Origin: Symsagittifera roscoffensis
Taxonomy: Eukaryota; Xenacoelomorpha; Acoela; Convolutidae
Reading direction: 5' to 3'
Assembly (NCBI RefSeq): GCF_963678635.1
Contig: NC_087071.1
Location: 13,708,210-13,770,209, forward strand
Length of the DNA stretch: 62,000 nt
The stretch's first letter is position 1, and each line of letters starts with the position of its first letter. Shown here piece after piece: positions 44,521-54,829 of this stretch. The translations under genes and the position numbers were made by a program. Below the pieces are notes generated by a model. The model ran no database searches, was not told the DNA's origin, and saw nothing but the letters and a program-made list of their open reading frames with translations.

Positions 44521-45039
44521 GGCAGTCTAACTTTCTCAATAATCAAAAAGCTTAATACACTTTTCAGTGGCAAAGTTTTTAAGGAGCGAACTCTTGGTAT
44601 TTGGCGTGACCATATTATCTTCAGCAGAAAGTGAAACTCTTTTAAGTATCATCAATTGAAAAAAAAACAAATTTTTGGAGAAATTATATCCATGTCAAAA
44701 AAAGCCAATATGTTTTCTGTCCAAGTCAACGTTGAGAACAGCATTTGGAGATGAAGATAAATGAAACTACTCATTCCTTGCCCGATTGAATTGAAACTTT
44801 TTTTCCTTTTGATATGGAATAGTAACTAAGAGCCAGATAAAAAACGGACTGAACAGCGAAAGTTTGCACAGCAGCGAAAGGTTAGAGCATCAAAAATCAG
44901 GACATTACGAGGTTAAACTGTGCACTAGATAGGGGCACAATTGTAAGTCTGCATTTTCCTGGATTCCAGAGACCAGTCTTTAATTATGTTAAAAGTTTGT
45001 CGGAAAGACCAAGAAATTGAAAGAACAAAAGAAGAACAT

Positions 45040-45850
45040 TGAAAGCAACGATTACATTGAGCGATGATAGCAAAAAATGGAAAAAAATTTCATCCGATTA
45101 TGATGTCACATTAACAGCAGCGCAAATCACTGCACTGGGAGATGTTGGAGGAAAATTAAGGAAAGACGGGGACAGGGCACTCATTTTTAACTTGTAATTA
45201 TGTCTTGGACACGAGGGACATCGGGCACTGTACAATCAGCACCCACAATTGGAAAAAGAAACAATCCGGTACTCGCAATTTCTAGACCTTTGTGTGGTCA
45301 TCTTTAAGAATGAGCGTAATGAGACATACGAGATTTATCAAATGTTGTCCCGAAGTTTAAAAAAAAGGATAGTTTGGAGTATTTCTACGCGGAAATCGGT
45401 GGAATGGCTACACGAAAATCTGGGTACACAGTAAAGAAAAATGGTGAGGGTCATATTTATTTTCAATATGCGGAACGGGGACGCTGAGAACGAATTGTGC
45501 AGAAAAACAAAGACCCCGGAGGAAGCGCTGGAGATCGCAGTGTCATATGAACGCGGCGATAAGTAAGTGCTTAAACTTACAAAAGGCGTTTTCCGGGATT
45601 CATATGAACTGGATATACGGCCCCCGGGGTTCCTTGCAAATAAAGGCCGAACCTATAAGTAACATTCGTGGACCGAAGAAACAAGGAACTCAAAGGGGAC
45701 GCGGAGTATACCAGAATCGTGGGGGACTCCCACGCAACGGATCGGAAAAGCTATAACTGCGACCAGCCAAACTTTACTCCGAACACCGACAACGATGCCA
45801 GCAAAACCCGTTACATGCAATTTCTGCATGAAATTTGACCAATACGAAAG
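45040..45850 (+). pseudogene. element C gag remnant
   Basis: Pieces read DVGGKLRKDGDRALIFNL, a stop, LCLGHEGHRALYNQHPQLE, YSQFLDLCVVIFKNERNETY and, in another frame, KSGYTVKKNGEGHIYFQYAE. A basic Gly/Arg-rich region (RGPKKQGTQRGRGVYQNRGG) follows, then a possible ruined zinc knuckle (TCNFCMKFDQYERL) at about 45810-45855. Confidence 0.55.
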
Positions 45851-46024
45851 ATTATAGAGGGAAAGCGATTTTCAATTGGGTGACACTCAGTAGAACTTAT
45901 CCAAGGGAATTAAAATTTTGAAGAGAGGATATCCCTTTGGATGAATTCAGCTCACAGCACGCTATTTCCGTAGGATTTGTGAAACGGTAGCATTGCTGGT
46001 CAATGAAGAGCTTGTGATGATTAT

Positions 46025-46537
46025 ATGGTGATGGCGATACGACGTACGAGGGAAACACTATTGAAGGTTGCCGGGTCAAAGCTAAAAATCAGCAGCAAAG
46101 GGCACACGGTGAATATTTGGATCGACAGCGGATCGCCGATATCTATACTTACAGTGGATGACTTAAAGAAGACATTGGGAAGAACTGGCATCAATTTGAA
46201 ATTGAAAAACACTGAAGACGACATATTTCCGGTTTGCAGTAACAACCAATATATTTTGCTGGGAAAAATGGACGTGGAATTCGCATCAAACAGTTGGAAA
46301 ACAACAGCAGAAATCAGAGTCATTGGAGGAAACAGACCTTCAATCGTGGGACGCGACCTAATGGGGAAGCTGGGTCTACAAGTCATGCAAACAAATCCAA
46401 GGGGAAGAGTCTTGAACCTCCAAGGGGTGGAGATGCCGCAGGGAATGAGAAAACAGGAGAACCAGAGGACCAGGACATGGACACTTAGCAACATTACTAA
46501 GCAATTCCCAAAATCTTTAACTAGAACCAAAAAATAA
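46025..46537 (+). pseudogene. element C aspartic protease ORF
   Basis: 170 open codons. NIWIDSGSPISILTVDDLKK holds the retropepsin active site (DSG at about 46121-46130), followed by PSIVGRDLMGKLGLQV, the IxGRDLL-like second motif. This is the longest intact piece of element C; the ends toward gag and RT are broken. Confidence 0.7.
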
Positions 46538-46559
46538 TAAGACTCTTAATTTCCAGGCC

Positions 46560-47260
46560 AAATTTTTTAAAAATTACGTACTGGTGCTACCAAAAGGTCG
46601 AAGAGTGCCAGTAACACTCCAAGACAAAGCGGATATAGAGATCGATAAACAACTGGCCCATAGAAATCTTACAAGACTAATCCAATCGATATTTTGTTTA
46701 GCCAATCGTAATCACCGTAGAAAAGAAGACGGCTTCATAAAATTAGCGCTCAAATCGCGAGAACTCAAAAAGCAGGTCCACCAAAACAAATATCAGATGC
46801 CGAACATAAAAGAGCTTGTAGATACAATAGGACAACTTATTTCCGAAAAAAAAAACAGGGGGAATTGTATTTTACCACGGTGGACTTAACTTATACGTAC
46901 CGGCTACTACCACTCAGTGAGAAAACCAGCGTGCATTGTAATTTCTCAGTAGTGGGCGGACGGTAATTTGGTACGTACCGGTTTTGGACTGCATTTTACG
47001 GCTTAACGTCAATGTCGGCCGAATTCCATTGATTGATGGACTAATTTTGAACGAAGTTCCGCAAGCGAACGCTTTTATCGATGATATAATGGTAACAACG
47101 ATATGAAACGGAGTAGAGCACATATCCTTTCTTGAGAAAACCCTTCGAAAATTGAACCGGGAGGACATATCATTGAAACTCCTTAAATGTGAAATCTTAA
47201 AGCGAGAATGGAATGACACCGCATAACGGAATCGGAGTAAATCCTCTCAAACGGAAAACG
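46560..47260 (+). pseudogene. element C reverse transcriptase remnant
   Basis: One frame reads VLPKGRRVPVTLQDKADIEI and QNKYQMPNIKELVDTIGQLI; another FTTVDLTYTYRLLPLSEKTS and TYRFWTAFYGLTSMSAEFH. The finger and palm segments can be followed, but stops replace the active-site region, which I could not see intact. Confidence 0.65.
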
Positions 47261-47479
47261 GCGCCCATCGACGCACTGGTGGCGCCAAAAACCGTGACAC
47301 AATGAAAATCATAAATGGGCTCAACTCAGTCTCTAAAAACACCTTGCGGCAATAGTAGAACTGTTAGCGCCACTAGGACCACTGTTAGCAAGAAAAACTA
47401 CTGTAAATGGACTGAAGAGTGTGAAAATGCGATTCAAAATATCAAATTTTGAATGCAAACATCGTCGATATAAAATAAT

Positions 47480-47947
47480 TTGATATACATAAAGATATTA
47501 GAAATGTCTGTGACGCTAGTCACAATGGCCTAGGAGCGGGGCTGGGACAATTAGTTTCCGAAGGGGGGCGTTTTATCTCATTCGCATCGCGATTTTGGAA
47601 TGCAGCAGAAAAAAATTACTCCACTAACGACTTAGGTCTGATGGCAGTTGTGTAAACCACTTTTTGTAATCACAGATCATAAAGCTTTAATTTCACTACT
47701 CAACGGGAATAACAAAAAGAACAAAACCCTTTTTTCGAGACTAACACGATGGCTAGACAGAGTAATTCCGTTCGATTTTGTCATAGAACATAAATCAGGG
47801 GCAAAAATCGAACTCGCAGATTACTTGTCAAGGCACCCAAGCGAACTCCCAACGCCCATTACACAATACGATAGTAAGAAATATGAGCAATATAAGAAAT
47901 ATAAGAAAATATCTTGGTTTCAATCCCAAATTTTAACCCCTTGTTAA
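47480..47947 (+). pseudogene. element C RNase H
   Basis: Pieces CDASHNGLGAGLGQLVSEGG (about 47510) and RFWNAAEKNYSTNDLGLMAV lead into KPLFVITDHKALISLLNG, RLTRWLDRVIPFDFVIEHKS and ADYLSRHPSELPTPI. The catalytic Asp of TDH and the C-terminal DYLSR are present. A frame break lies at about 47650. Confidence 0.8.
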
Positions 47948-48359
47948 GCGAAACAAAACTGGAATGTAAGAAACTGGTTCTAATCAATTCAAACGAGACT
48001 CGTCCAACCAGAGTCAAGAACGGTAAACATGCGTACGCACACCAACGGTTGAGGTCGGAAAGTCATGCGTTGGTAATCTGGCCAATAAGAATCGTCCAAT
48101 TTGCAGATCGCATACGTCAACTAAATTCAAGGACTTTTAGTGTGAGCCTTATCGTTCCCCGGGAAGACCGTCGCTTAAATCTAACTCAATGCTAATCATT
48201 AAAATGGATAGAAATTCAAATTGTTCCCTTCCAGTAATTGAAATCGACTCAAAAGTAAACTCCCCATTCAAACAAGATCCTCGTCTTGGAAAAAGCGATG
48301 AAATAACTGTAATAAATCCAACGATTGAAGCCATCGCCAAAAATACAAGAGGTTAAAAA
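47645..48359 (+). repeat. 715 bp internal duplication of element C, unit 1
   Basis: Starts at CAGTTGTGTAAACC and ends at AGAGGTTAAAAA; covers the C-terminal half of RNase H and the following linker. Recurs at 48386-49100 with around a dozen differences. Confidence 0.93.
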
Positions 48360-48385
48360 TGGCTAGACAGGGTGTAAACCTGTTA

Positions 48386-49100
48386 CAGTTGTGTAAACCA
48401 CTTTTTGTAATCACAGATCATAAAGCTTTAATTTCACTACTCAACGGGAATAACAAAAAGAACAAAACCCTTTTTTCGAGACTAACACGATGGCTAGACA
48501 GAGTAATTCCGTTCGATTTTGTCATAGAACATAAATCAGGGGCAAAAATCGAACTCGCAGATTTCTTGTCAAGGCACCCAAGCAAACTCCCAACGCCCAT
48601 TACTCAATACGATAGTAAGAAATATGAGCAATATAAGAAATATAAGAAAATATCTTGGTTTCAATCCCAAATTTCAACCCCTTGTTAAGCGAAACAAAAC
48701 TGGAATGTAAAAAACTGGTTCTAATCATTTCAAACGAGACTCGTCCAACCAGAGTCAAGAACGGTAAACATGCGTACGCACACCAACGGTTGAGGTCGGA
48801 AAGTCATGCGTTGGTAATCTGGCCAATAAGAATCGTCCAATTTGCAGATCGCATACGTCAACTAAATTCAAGGACTTTTAGTGTGAACCTTATCGTTCCC
48901 CGGGAAGACCGTCGCTTAAATCTAACTCAATACAAATCATTAAAATGGCTTGAAATTCAAATTGTTCCCTTCCAGTCATTGAAATCGACTCAAAAGTAAA
49001 CTCCCCAATCAAACAAGATCCTCGTCTTGGAAAAAGCGATGAAATAACTGTAATAAATCCAACGATTGAAGCCATCGCCAAAAATACAAGAGGTTAAAAA
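48386..49100 (+). repeat. 715 bp internal duplication of element C, unit 2
   Basis: Second copy, separated from unit 1 by 26 bp (48360-48385). It repeats KPLFVITDHKALISLLNG and reads ADFLSRHPSK where unit 1 has ADYLSRHPSE. Only this copy is followed by integrase. Confidence 0.93.
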
Positions 49101-50230
49101 AATTTTACAGTCCTTTCATTTCCTTCTAAATTTCCGGGTGAACTACTACCAGCAGTAAGTCCTAATCAACGAGTCATGTCAATTATACCACGCAATTGTA
49201 AAAGTATTAAGAAATCTACATCATTGACTGAACTGTTTGTTTATTTTAGAACTTATCGCTTCGAACATACCAGCAGACATCAGTTTACTTAAAGTTAAAG
49301 AACCATTGCAAAAGAAGACCAAACTGAAGGAAGAACTGACGATCCACTTCTAAGATCATGGGAAACAAAACATGTTCGAGACAACTCGGGATGTTTGATA
49401 CCCCTATATGTACCGCAGTCTCGCGGCGAAAACTAAGTACTGTCATCAAGGCACGCATGGGGGTAAGAAACTATTAACGTTGCTACCCAAGTGAGATATT
49501 GGGAAAGTTTCCGAAACAAGGGAAACAAATGATTGTTTACAGTTGGGTTTCTGGGGTCTCATAAGCTCTTTGGGTGTATGTTTTCGTCGCCACCGACCGT
49601 TTTATCAGATGGCCTTAGACAACAGTCACTACCACCAACACGTCGGATAAAGTGCTAAAATTTTTGGAAAAACACTTATAACACCACGGGGTACCTCGAA
49701 AAAACCATGTAGACCAAGAGTCATGTTTCACGTCCACAAAGTTTGAAAGCTTCTTTAATAGCGAAGTAACTGAACTAATTTACTCCTCAGTAAAAGTTAA
49801 CCGGAGCACAGGGTCGTTGTTGAAGAGAACAATCGGGAGTCTCAAAAACTTCCGTACAACTGAAAAAGAACACATTTCTTTTGGGTTAATGTTGACAAAG
49901 CGTTAGGCGCGCTACGTTTCTCAAAAAATGTGACGACTAAACTAACCACCTTTGAGGCCCGCCACGGCCGGGAAGCAAATACCGTCTTACGAGACCTCAC
50001 GAAAAAACTCGAAAAAGTCCGTAAACAAAAATGTTTGCGTTTAGACAAAAAGGACTCGGAGCTAAAAACCATCGCCTATCCACAACACTCAAACTGGGAG
50101 GAAACGTCAAACCTAGTTTACGCCCCAACATTGAGGAAGTCACCACTGATACTCGACAGCGATCAGCAGATCGACATAGACCAAGAGGATGAACCGCTGG
50201 ACAAGCTGTCCTACTAAGGAAATGGGGAGG
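49100..50230 (+). pseudogene. element C integrase remnant
   Basis: At about 49585 one frame reads VATDRFIRWP, then TTVTTTNTSDKVLKFLEKHL, VPRKNHVDQ, FESFFNSEVTELIYSSVKVN and IGSLKNFRTTEKEH. This is the integrase core with the second Asp (VDQ) visible. The Glu position before RTIGSLKN reads K in this copy. A frame at 49930-50217 gives the hydrophilic C-terminal tail. Confidence 0.65.
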
Positions 50231-50539
50231 CCGCCGACAACTACCAGCGGACTACAAGCAGAACGCTAAACCAGTGCAATCCATTAAAATCTAACATAGT
50301 ATCTGAGTCTTAACATACCATCAAACTGAAAAACGGGTCTGTGCTCAGGAAAAGTGCCATGGCGACAAGACCGAAACAATCTGCTCCAAAAAAACGTAAG
50401 CCGGTGACATTTGCGAAGATGTTAGCTAGCGCGAAGCTGGGAGCTCAACAAAGCCCTAAGTCAAAGCGGCCGAAAACTGTAAATATAGAGAAAGTCAGAG
50501 TAATTAATATATTCTGATAAATGATATATAGAGCGGAGA

Positions 50540-53249
50540 TTCAAAAACAATACCAATTAACGCGATGACACGAAATTTCAATACTACCAAATTTGAAAAC
50601 TCCCAAATAGGAAAGCATATCTCTTTAACCCTTCATAAAACATGAGTGGCCAAAAGAGGACGTTTAACCCCTAGGAGGGTTAAAAATGGTGATTTTTTGT
50701 TCACATCAAAGAACGTCGGATGTTAAATGTGGTCATTTTTCAAGACCTGCTTACAAATTACTGAAGAGCCAAAAAACAATATAAGAAAATGGAAATCGTC
50801 CTAATTTTTTTTTGGTTTGAACTATTCTGTTGATTTCATTGATTGTTTTTTGTCTGTAAAAAACCCGAAAATATCACTCAAACTTTTCATTAAAAGCGTG
50901 GGTAGTATGCAACATTTTTTTATGACTTTGGCTTTTCAACGGACCCCAAACTGTGTAAAGCACCACATTGGGGAAATCTGATTCTTAGAAAAAATAAGAT
51001 GTCAAGGTTTTACATTAGTTCAAGTTTAGTGGAGTCAACTAAAATGGTTAAAAAAAACCTGGACGAGGTTGCTATCGTGACCACATTTTAGTGTTTCTCC
51101 ACCGTTATTTTCAGAATTTCCAGACAGACGAGAATTGTGGGAGATTTGCGCGGACTCATGAAGAATATATGACCTGCAACCGAAAAAAAATCAATATTGG
51201 TTGGCGCGATTTTTGTGACTGAAAAATCTTCTCTGCAGCTAGTTTTCTGCTAGTTTTGAGCATTCAAACTTATACTTGCCAATAAGTTTTTGGTTTGCAG
51301 ATTAGCAAAAACTGTTTCAGTATAACAAAAATTGCTTTTCAAAATGGCAACTTTTTGTGATTTTTTGTTTGATGCTTAGTCATTTTGATGTCAAAAACCT
51401 TACAAAAAGTCCGTGAAACATCGTTTCTAGTAATTTTTAGAATAAAAAATCATAGCTACCTGTTCCTTGACTCACCTAAAGACTCAGTTTAGAGCCTTGA
51501 CTACTGCAATTTGATATTTTGTGAGCTTTTTCCAATTAATTGTTTGTTGCCTAATTATTGTGATAAACTAATTAGCAGAAAAATTTACGTCTCAAGCTTG
51601 CTTAAGTCTCACCTCTTCGGGAGAATTGGAACATTCACGATTACAAATTGCATATTTTTTTAAAAGACGGTTGAAGTTCTTACGTTCTGTACAATTTTTC
51701 GTTCTGTTTGAGTGACTGTGCTCAGTTAAGCAGTACCAGATCATTCATTATTTTGTAAAAACAAGATGATATACTTTTGGCTTCGAAAAATTTTTCTCAA
51801 TGAAAAAGTTTTTACTTTTTTTCAACTAACTGATTTTGAGTAGAAACACAAAACTAATTTCTGCTCTGCCTATTTTTGCAGAATTTTTTTCTCTCATTTT
51901 TAAATGAAATATTTTTTGGTGAAAGGAGAAGTATACTTCTCCAGCTATAAAAGAAAATGCACGGAGTGACAAAATTGCACTATCTGCGGAGTTCGCTTAT
52001 GATTATATACCGTAAAATTCTGCAATCTATTCATGTAATCTTGCAAGGTCTAGAAGGTCAAGATTGCACTATCCGCGGAGTTTGCCCATCTGAGTGGTTG
52101 CTTCAACACAATTGACTTTTGTATAAAAATAAAAACTGTTTACGTTCCAGGCCATATTTGCGGGTTGGCTCAGATTAACTTAAAAAAACGTTTTGTTATG
52201 GAAAGAATGTGTGACAAATTGTTTGATTGACGCCTTGTGATATCTACGGATAATTTCAAAACTAACAACTATTTCATTTTGAGTTTCAAATCTAAGTTAA
52301 ATTGAAGATTGCTGGAGATTTTGTGATACGGGCGGAGTCTCCCACTTACCCACTTAAGCTATTTTTGAAGTTTTCGAAAATTTACATAAAAATCTTGTCT
52401 TTTTTGCGATATCACCGGAGAAAACGCCAACATTTGAAAAACTAGATTTAAAAAAAAATAGTTTTAGAGAACGTTTTTCTTATGCTTTTTTTTACAAACG
52501 AAGTCAAACAACAAAACGCATGTCTTGTAAAGTAATGTAAATGAGCTCCGTGCAATATCCGCGGGATGGTTCAGGTTATTTTTTTTCCGATAAAAAAAAC
52601 TATACGTTGCGTTATTGGTGAAATTCATTTTAAAGGTTATAAAGTTTTATGTTTTTCAATTAATCAGCAATTCCGTAAATCAATCTACGGACTTGATGAT
52701 ATGATTTCTAAGAATATTCCGAGAAGCGATAAATGGCAGAGAAGATATTTAGTTTATGAGTGTTGATAAGTTTGTTATCACAAAGAGAACGTTACAAGTT
52801 TCAGAAAATAAAGGCAAAAGAACACAAAATAAAATTTTGATACCAAACTGAATGCCATAAATTTTAAATGTCTGAATCAATTTTGTAGCGAAATTCGCAA
52901 AGGCCATTTTTTACAAATTATTCGGTCGCACAAAGCACGGTTAAGTTTTCTTAGGTTGCAAGTTACGTTTTTTTGCGAAATGTATTTTGGGTATAACTTT
53001 TCCTTGGCAGTGCCAATTGGAGGTCAAATGTCCGCATTTGTGAAAATAGATAATCAAATCCTACCCGCACGCCATAGAGAGGGTTTTGTCCTAATTTTTT
53101 TTGTATTTGGCACCCGTATAGAAACAAGAAACTTCGGTCGCGATAGTCTAAATATTAAAACCACAAACACAGACCGGACCGACTAAAAATTTTAACCAGA
53201 ACTTTTTTAGTGTCTAAGATTAGATAATAACAAGAAACAGTTATCCAAC
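50540..53249. other. AT-rich intronic sequence right of element C
   Basis: No supported gene. A word AAGATTGCACTATCCGCGGAGTTTGCCCA-type repeat appears in variants near 51980, 52065 and 52550, pointing to a dispersed or short tandem repeat. The plus frame at 52566-52766 (66 codons) has no recognised family. Confidence 0.45.
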
Positions 53250-53577
53250 AAATTGGAAAGTTTTTTCTGAATCCATTTCAATCTTCCGTATATTCACAAA
53301 TACATAATCGACCACATAGACTGATGGGATAATAAAACCAAAAGTAATTGCAAGGCCGTATAGCAGTCTTCTCCGTCGAGTTGAAAGAAGCGTTTTTGAG
53401 TCAGCTGCCTTTACAATTAAAATGTATCGTTCGATTGATATGGCTAACATCAGGAAAACTTGTGACCAATATGAATAGTAGTCTGGAATATACTTGAACA
53501 AACTGTAATATAATTGGCTCCGATTCTTCAGCCAACCAGCCGTCCCAAATTTTATGTAGACGATCTCTCCGGGTCCT
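53250..53577 (-). CDS. GPCR, upstream exon (ECL1, TM3, TM4)
   Basis: On the minus strand, after a CAG acceptor at 53578-53580, the frame reads GEIVYIKFGTAGWLKNRSQL, then DYYSYWSQVFLMLAISIERY with ILIV (TM3 ending in the ERY form of the DRY motif), a basic loop TRRRRL, and YGLAITFGFIIPSVYVVDYV (TM4), ending EKTFQF at the donor. It continues in phase 0 into the exon at 40315. The Cys normally at the start of TM3 is absent: the residue 24 positions before the Glu of ERY is Ser. The exons for TM1-TM2 were not found upstream. Confidence 0.6.
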
Positions 53578-53728
53578 CTGTTTTTGTTTGTTCTTTTTTT
53601 CGAAATTTCTATTTTTTTTTACAACAGAATTAGGAGTGTAAAACAATATTCATTAATAATTTGAGGTGGTACATTAATGGACAAAAACAAACTTAACTTA
53701 ACCTTGTTTTTCTTTATATTGTTTATTT

Positions 53729-54253
53729 TCAAAGACCATTTTCGACAGTATTGAACTGTAATTTTATCAAAAAGCTTACATCGACCGTTTGCAAATAATC
53801 TGAAAATTCATCTCTGAAGGTCTCAACTTTTTTTGAACCACTTATCACTTTTTCCGTGTCGAAAAAACCCAGTTTTTTTTTATTTGTAGTTATTTTCTTT
53901 GAAGGTCTGACAATATAAGAAACAACAAGATTCTCTAAAAGTTTTTTCATCGCATGATCAAATTTTTCTCCTCTGCTTATTAAAAAAAAGTGTTTGCTTC
54001 CATACAACCATACTTGAAACTAGAAATTCAGACTTTCAAAGAGGGTAGTTCAGATCAGTGGCAGTCGGTCGATATGGAAAAAATTATAGTTTTTTATAGT
54101 AAATGATGGCCATAAGTGTCCTAAGAATTCATAGAGAAATCCTTCATAGAGAAAAACTTGTATTTGCATTGCATTTTGTCCACTACTGTACTTCCGTTTA
54201 ATAATTTGGCTGATTATAGCACGCATTGCAAAGGATTCACACATACCAAACAC
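53729..54253 (-). CDS. two candidate coding segments, unrecognised
   Basis: Two neighbouring minus-strand open segments look less random than their surroundings. Segment 1 (54253-54050) reads SFAMRAIISQIIKRKYSSGQ and VFLYEGFLYEFLGHLWPSF. Segment 2 (about 54020-53729), behind a TTTCTAG acceptor, reads FQVWLYGSKHFFLISRGEKF then DHAMKKLLENLVVSYIVRPS and ends in NTVENGL and a stop. They could be exons of one gene with the stop at 53729, upstream of the GPCR exon on the same strand. Neither shows a transmembrane helix fitting GPCR TM1-TM2. No family recognised. Confidence 0.25.
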
Positions 54254-54497
54254 TTTTAATTTTTCTGTCTTCTGTCAAAAGTTGTTCCACTTATTAAATT
54301 TGTTTTGGAATTAAAGCTGAAGCCGCCGCCCGCATAGTGATGCTAACATCTGCAAATTAAAAAAAAATTTCCATCAGATAAAAAACTGAACTCTTGATGA
54401 TTACGCTAAACTGAATAGGTAATTATCAAAAAAAACTCAACAAAAAAACGGAAAATTTCTTATTCAAGGTTATTCCCGTACCTAATAAAGGTTCTAA

Positions 54498-54829
54498 TTC
54501 AGATCTGAAGTAGTTTTTTTCAGATCTAAATTTCATATCTGAAATTAGTTGTGAAATGTTAAAATGACGCTTGGATTTTTAGGAATTGGTTAATTCAGAT
54601 CTAATTTCAGATCTGAATTTTTTTTGGTTATTTCAGATCTGAAAAAATCTATATCAGATCTTAATTCAGATCTGAATTTTTTCTTGGTTGATTCAGATCT
54701 GAAGTTTAGATTTTTTTGGTTATTTCAGATCTGAAAAAAATCTATATCAGATCTTAATTCAGATCTGAATTTTTTTCTTGGTTGATTCAGATCTGAAGTT
54801 TAGATTTTCTTGGTTTTTTCAGATCTGAA
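54498..54829. repeat. palindrome cluster: nine TTCAGATCTGAA sites in a 93 bp tandem repeat
   Basis: Perfect 12 bp palindromes start at 54498, 54606, 54632, 54665, 54692, 54724, 54758, 54786 and 54818. The unit from 54632 recurs at +92 to +94 bp and holds three palindromes each. Several imperfect ones (AGATCT with one arm changed) lie in between, and two more at about 55184 and 55222. Confidence 0.92.

Larger units (their letters stand above)
45000..50400 (+). mobile_element. Ty3/gypsy retrotransposon (element C), decayed
   Basis: Plus-strand remnants run in the order gag, protease, RT, RNase H, integrase, with many stops. No LTR pair could be identified by eye, so the ends are approximate. 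It lies inside the GPCR intron in antisense orientation and contains a 715 bp internal duplication. Confidence 0.8.
40316..53249 (-). other. GPCR intron, about 12.9 kb
   Basis: Inferred intron between the two receptor exons. It contains satellites, a foldback repeat and element C on the opposite strand. The donor (TTT|GTTGGA) is weak, the acceptor (TTTTAG) acceptable. The stretch 40316-40850 holds nothing recognised. Confidence 0.45.

Noticed and set aside
52566-52766. Plus ORF of 66 codons with protein-like composition
   Set aside because: No acceptor at its start, no known family and no neighbouring exon.
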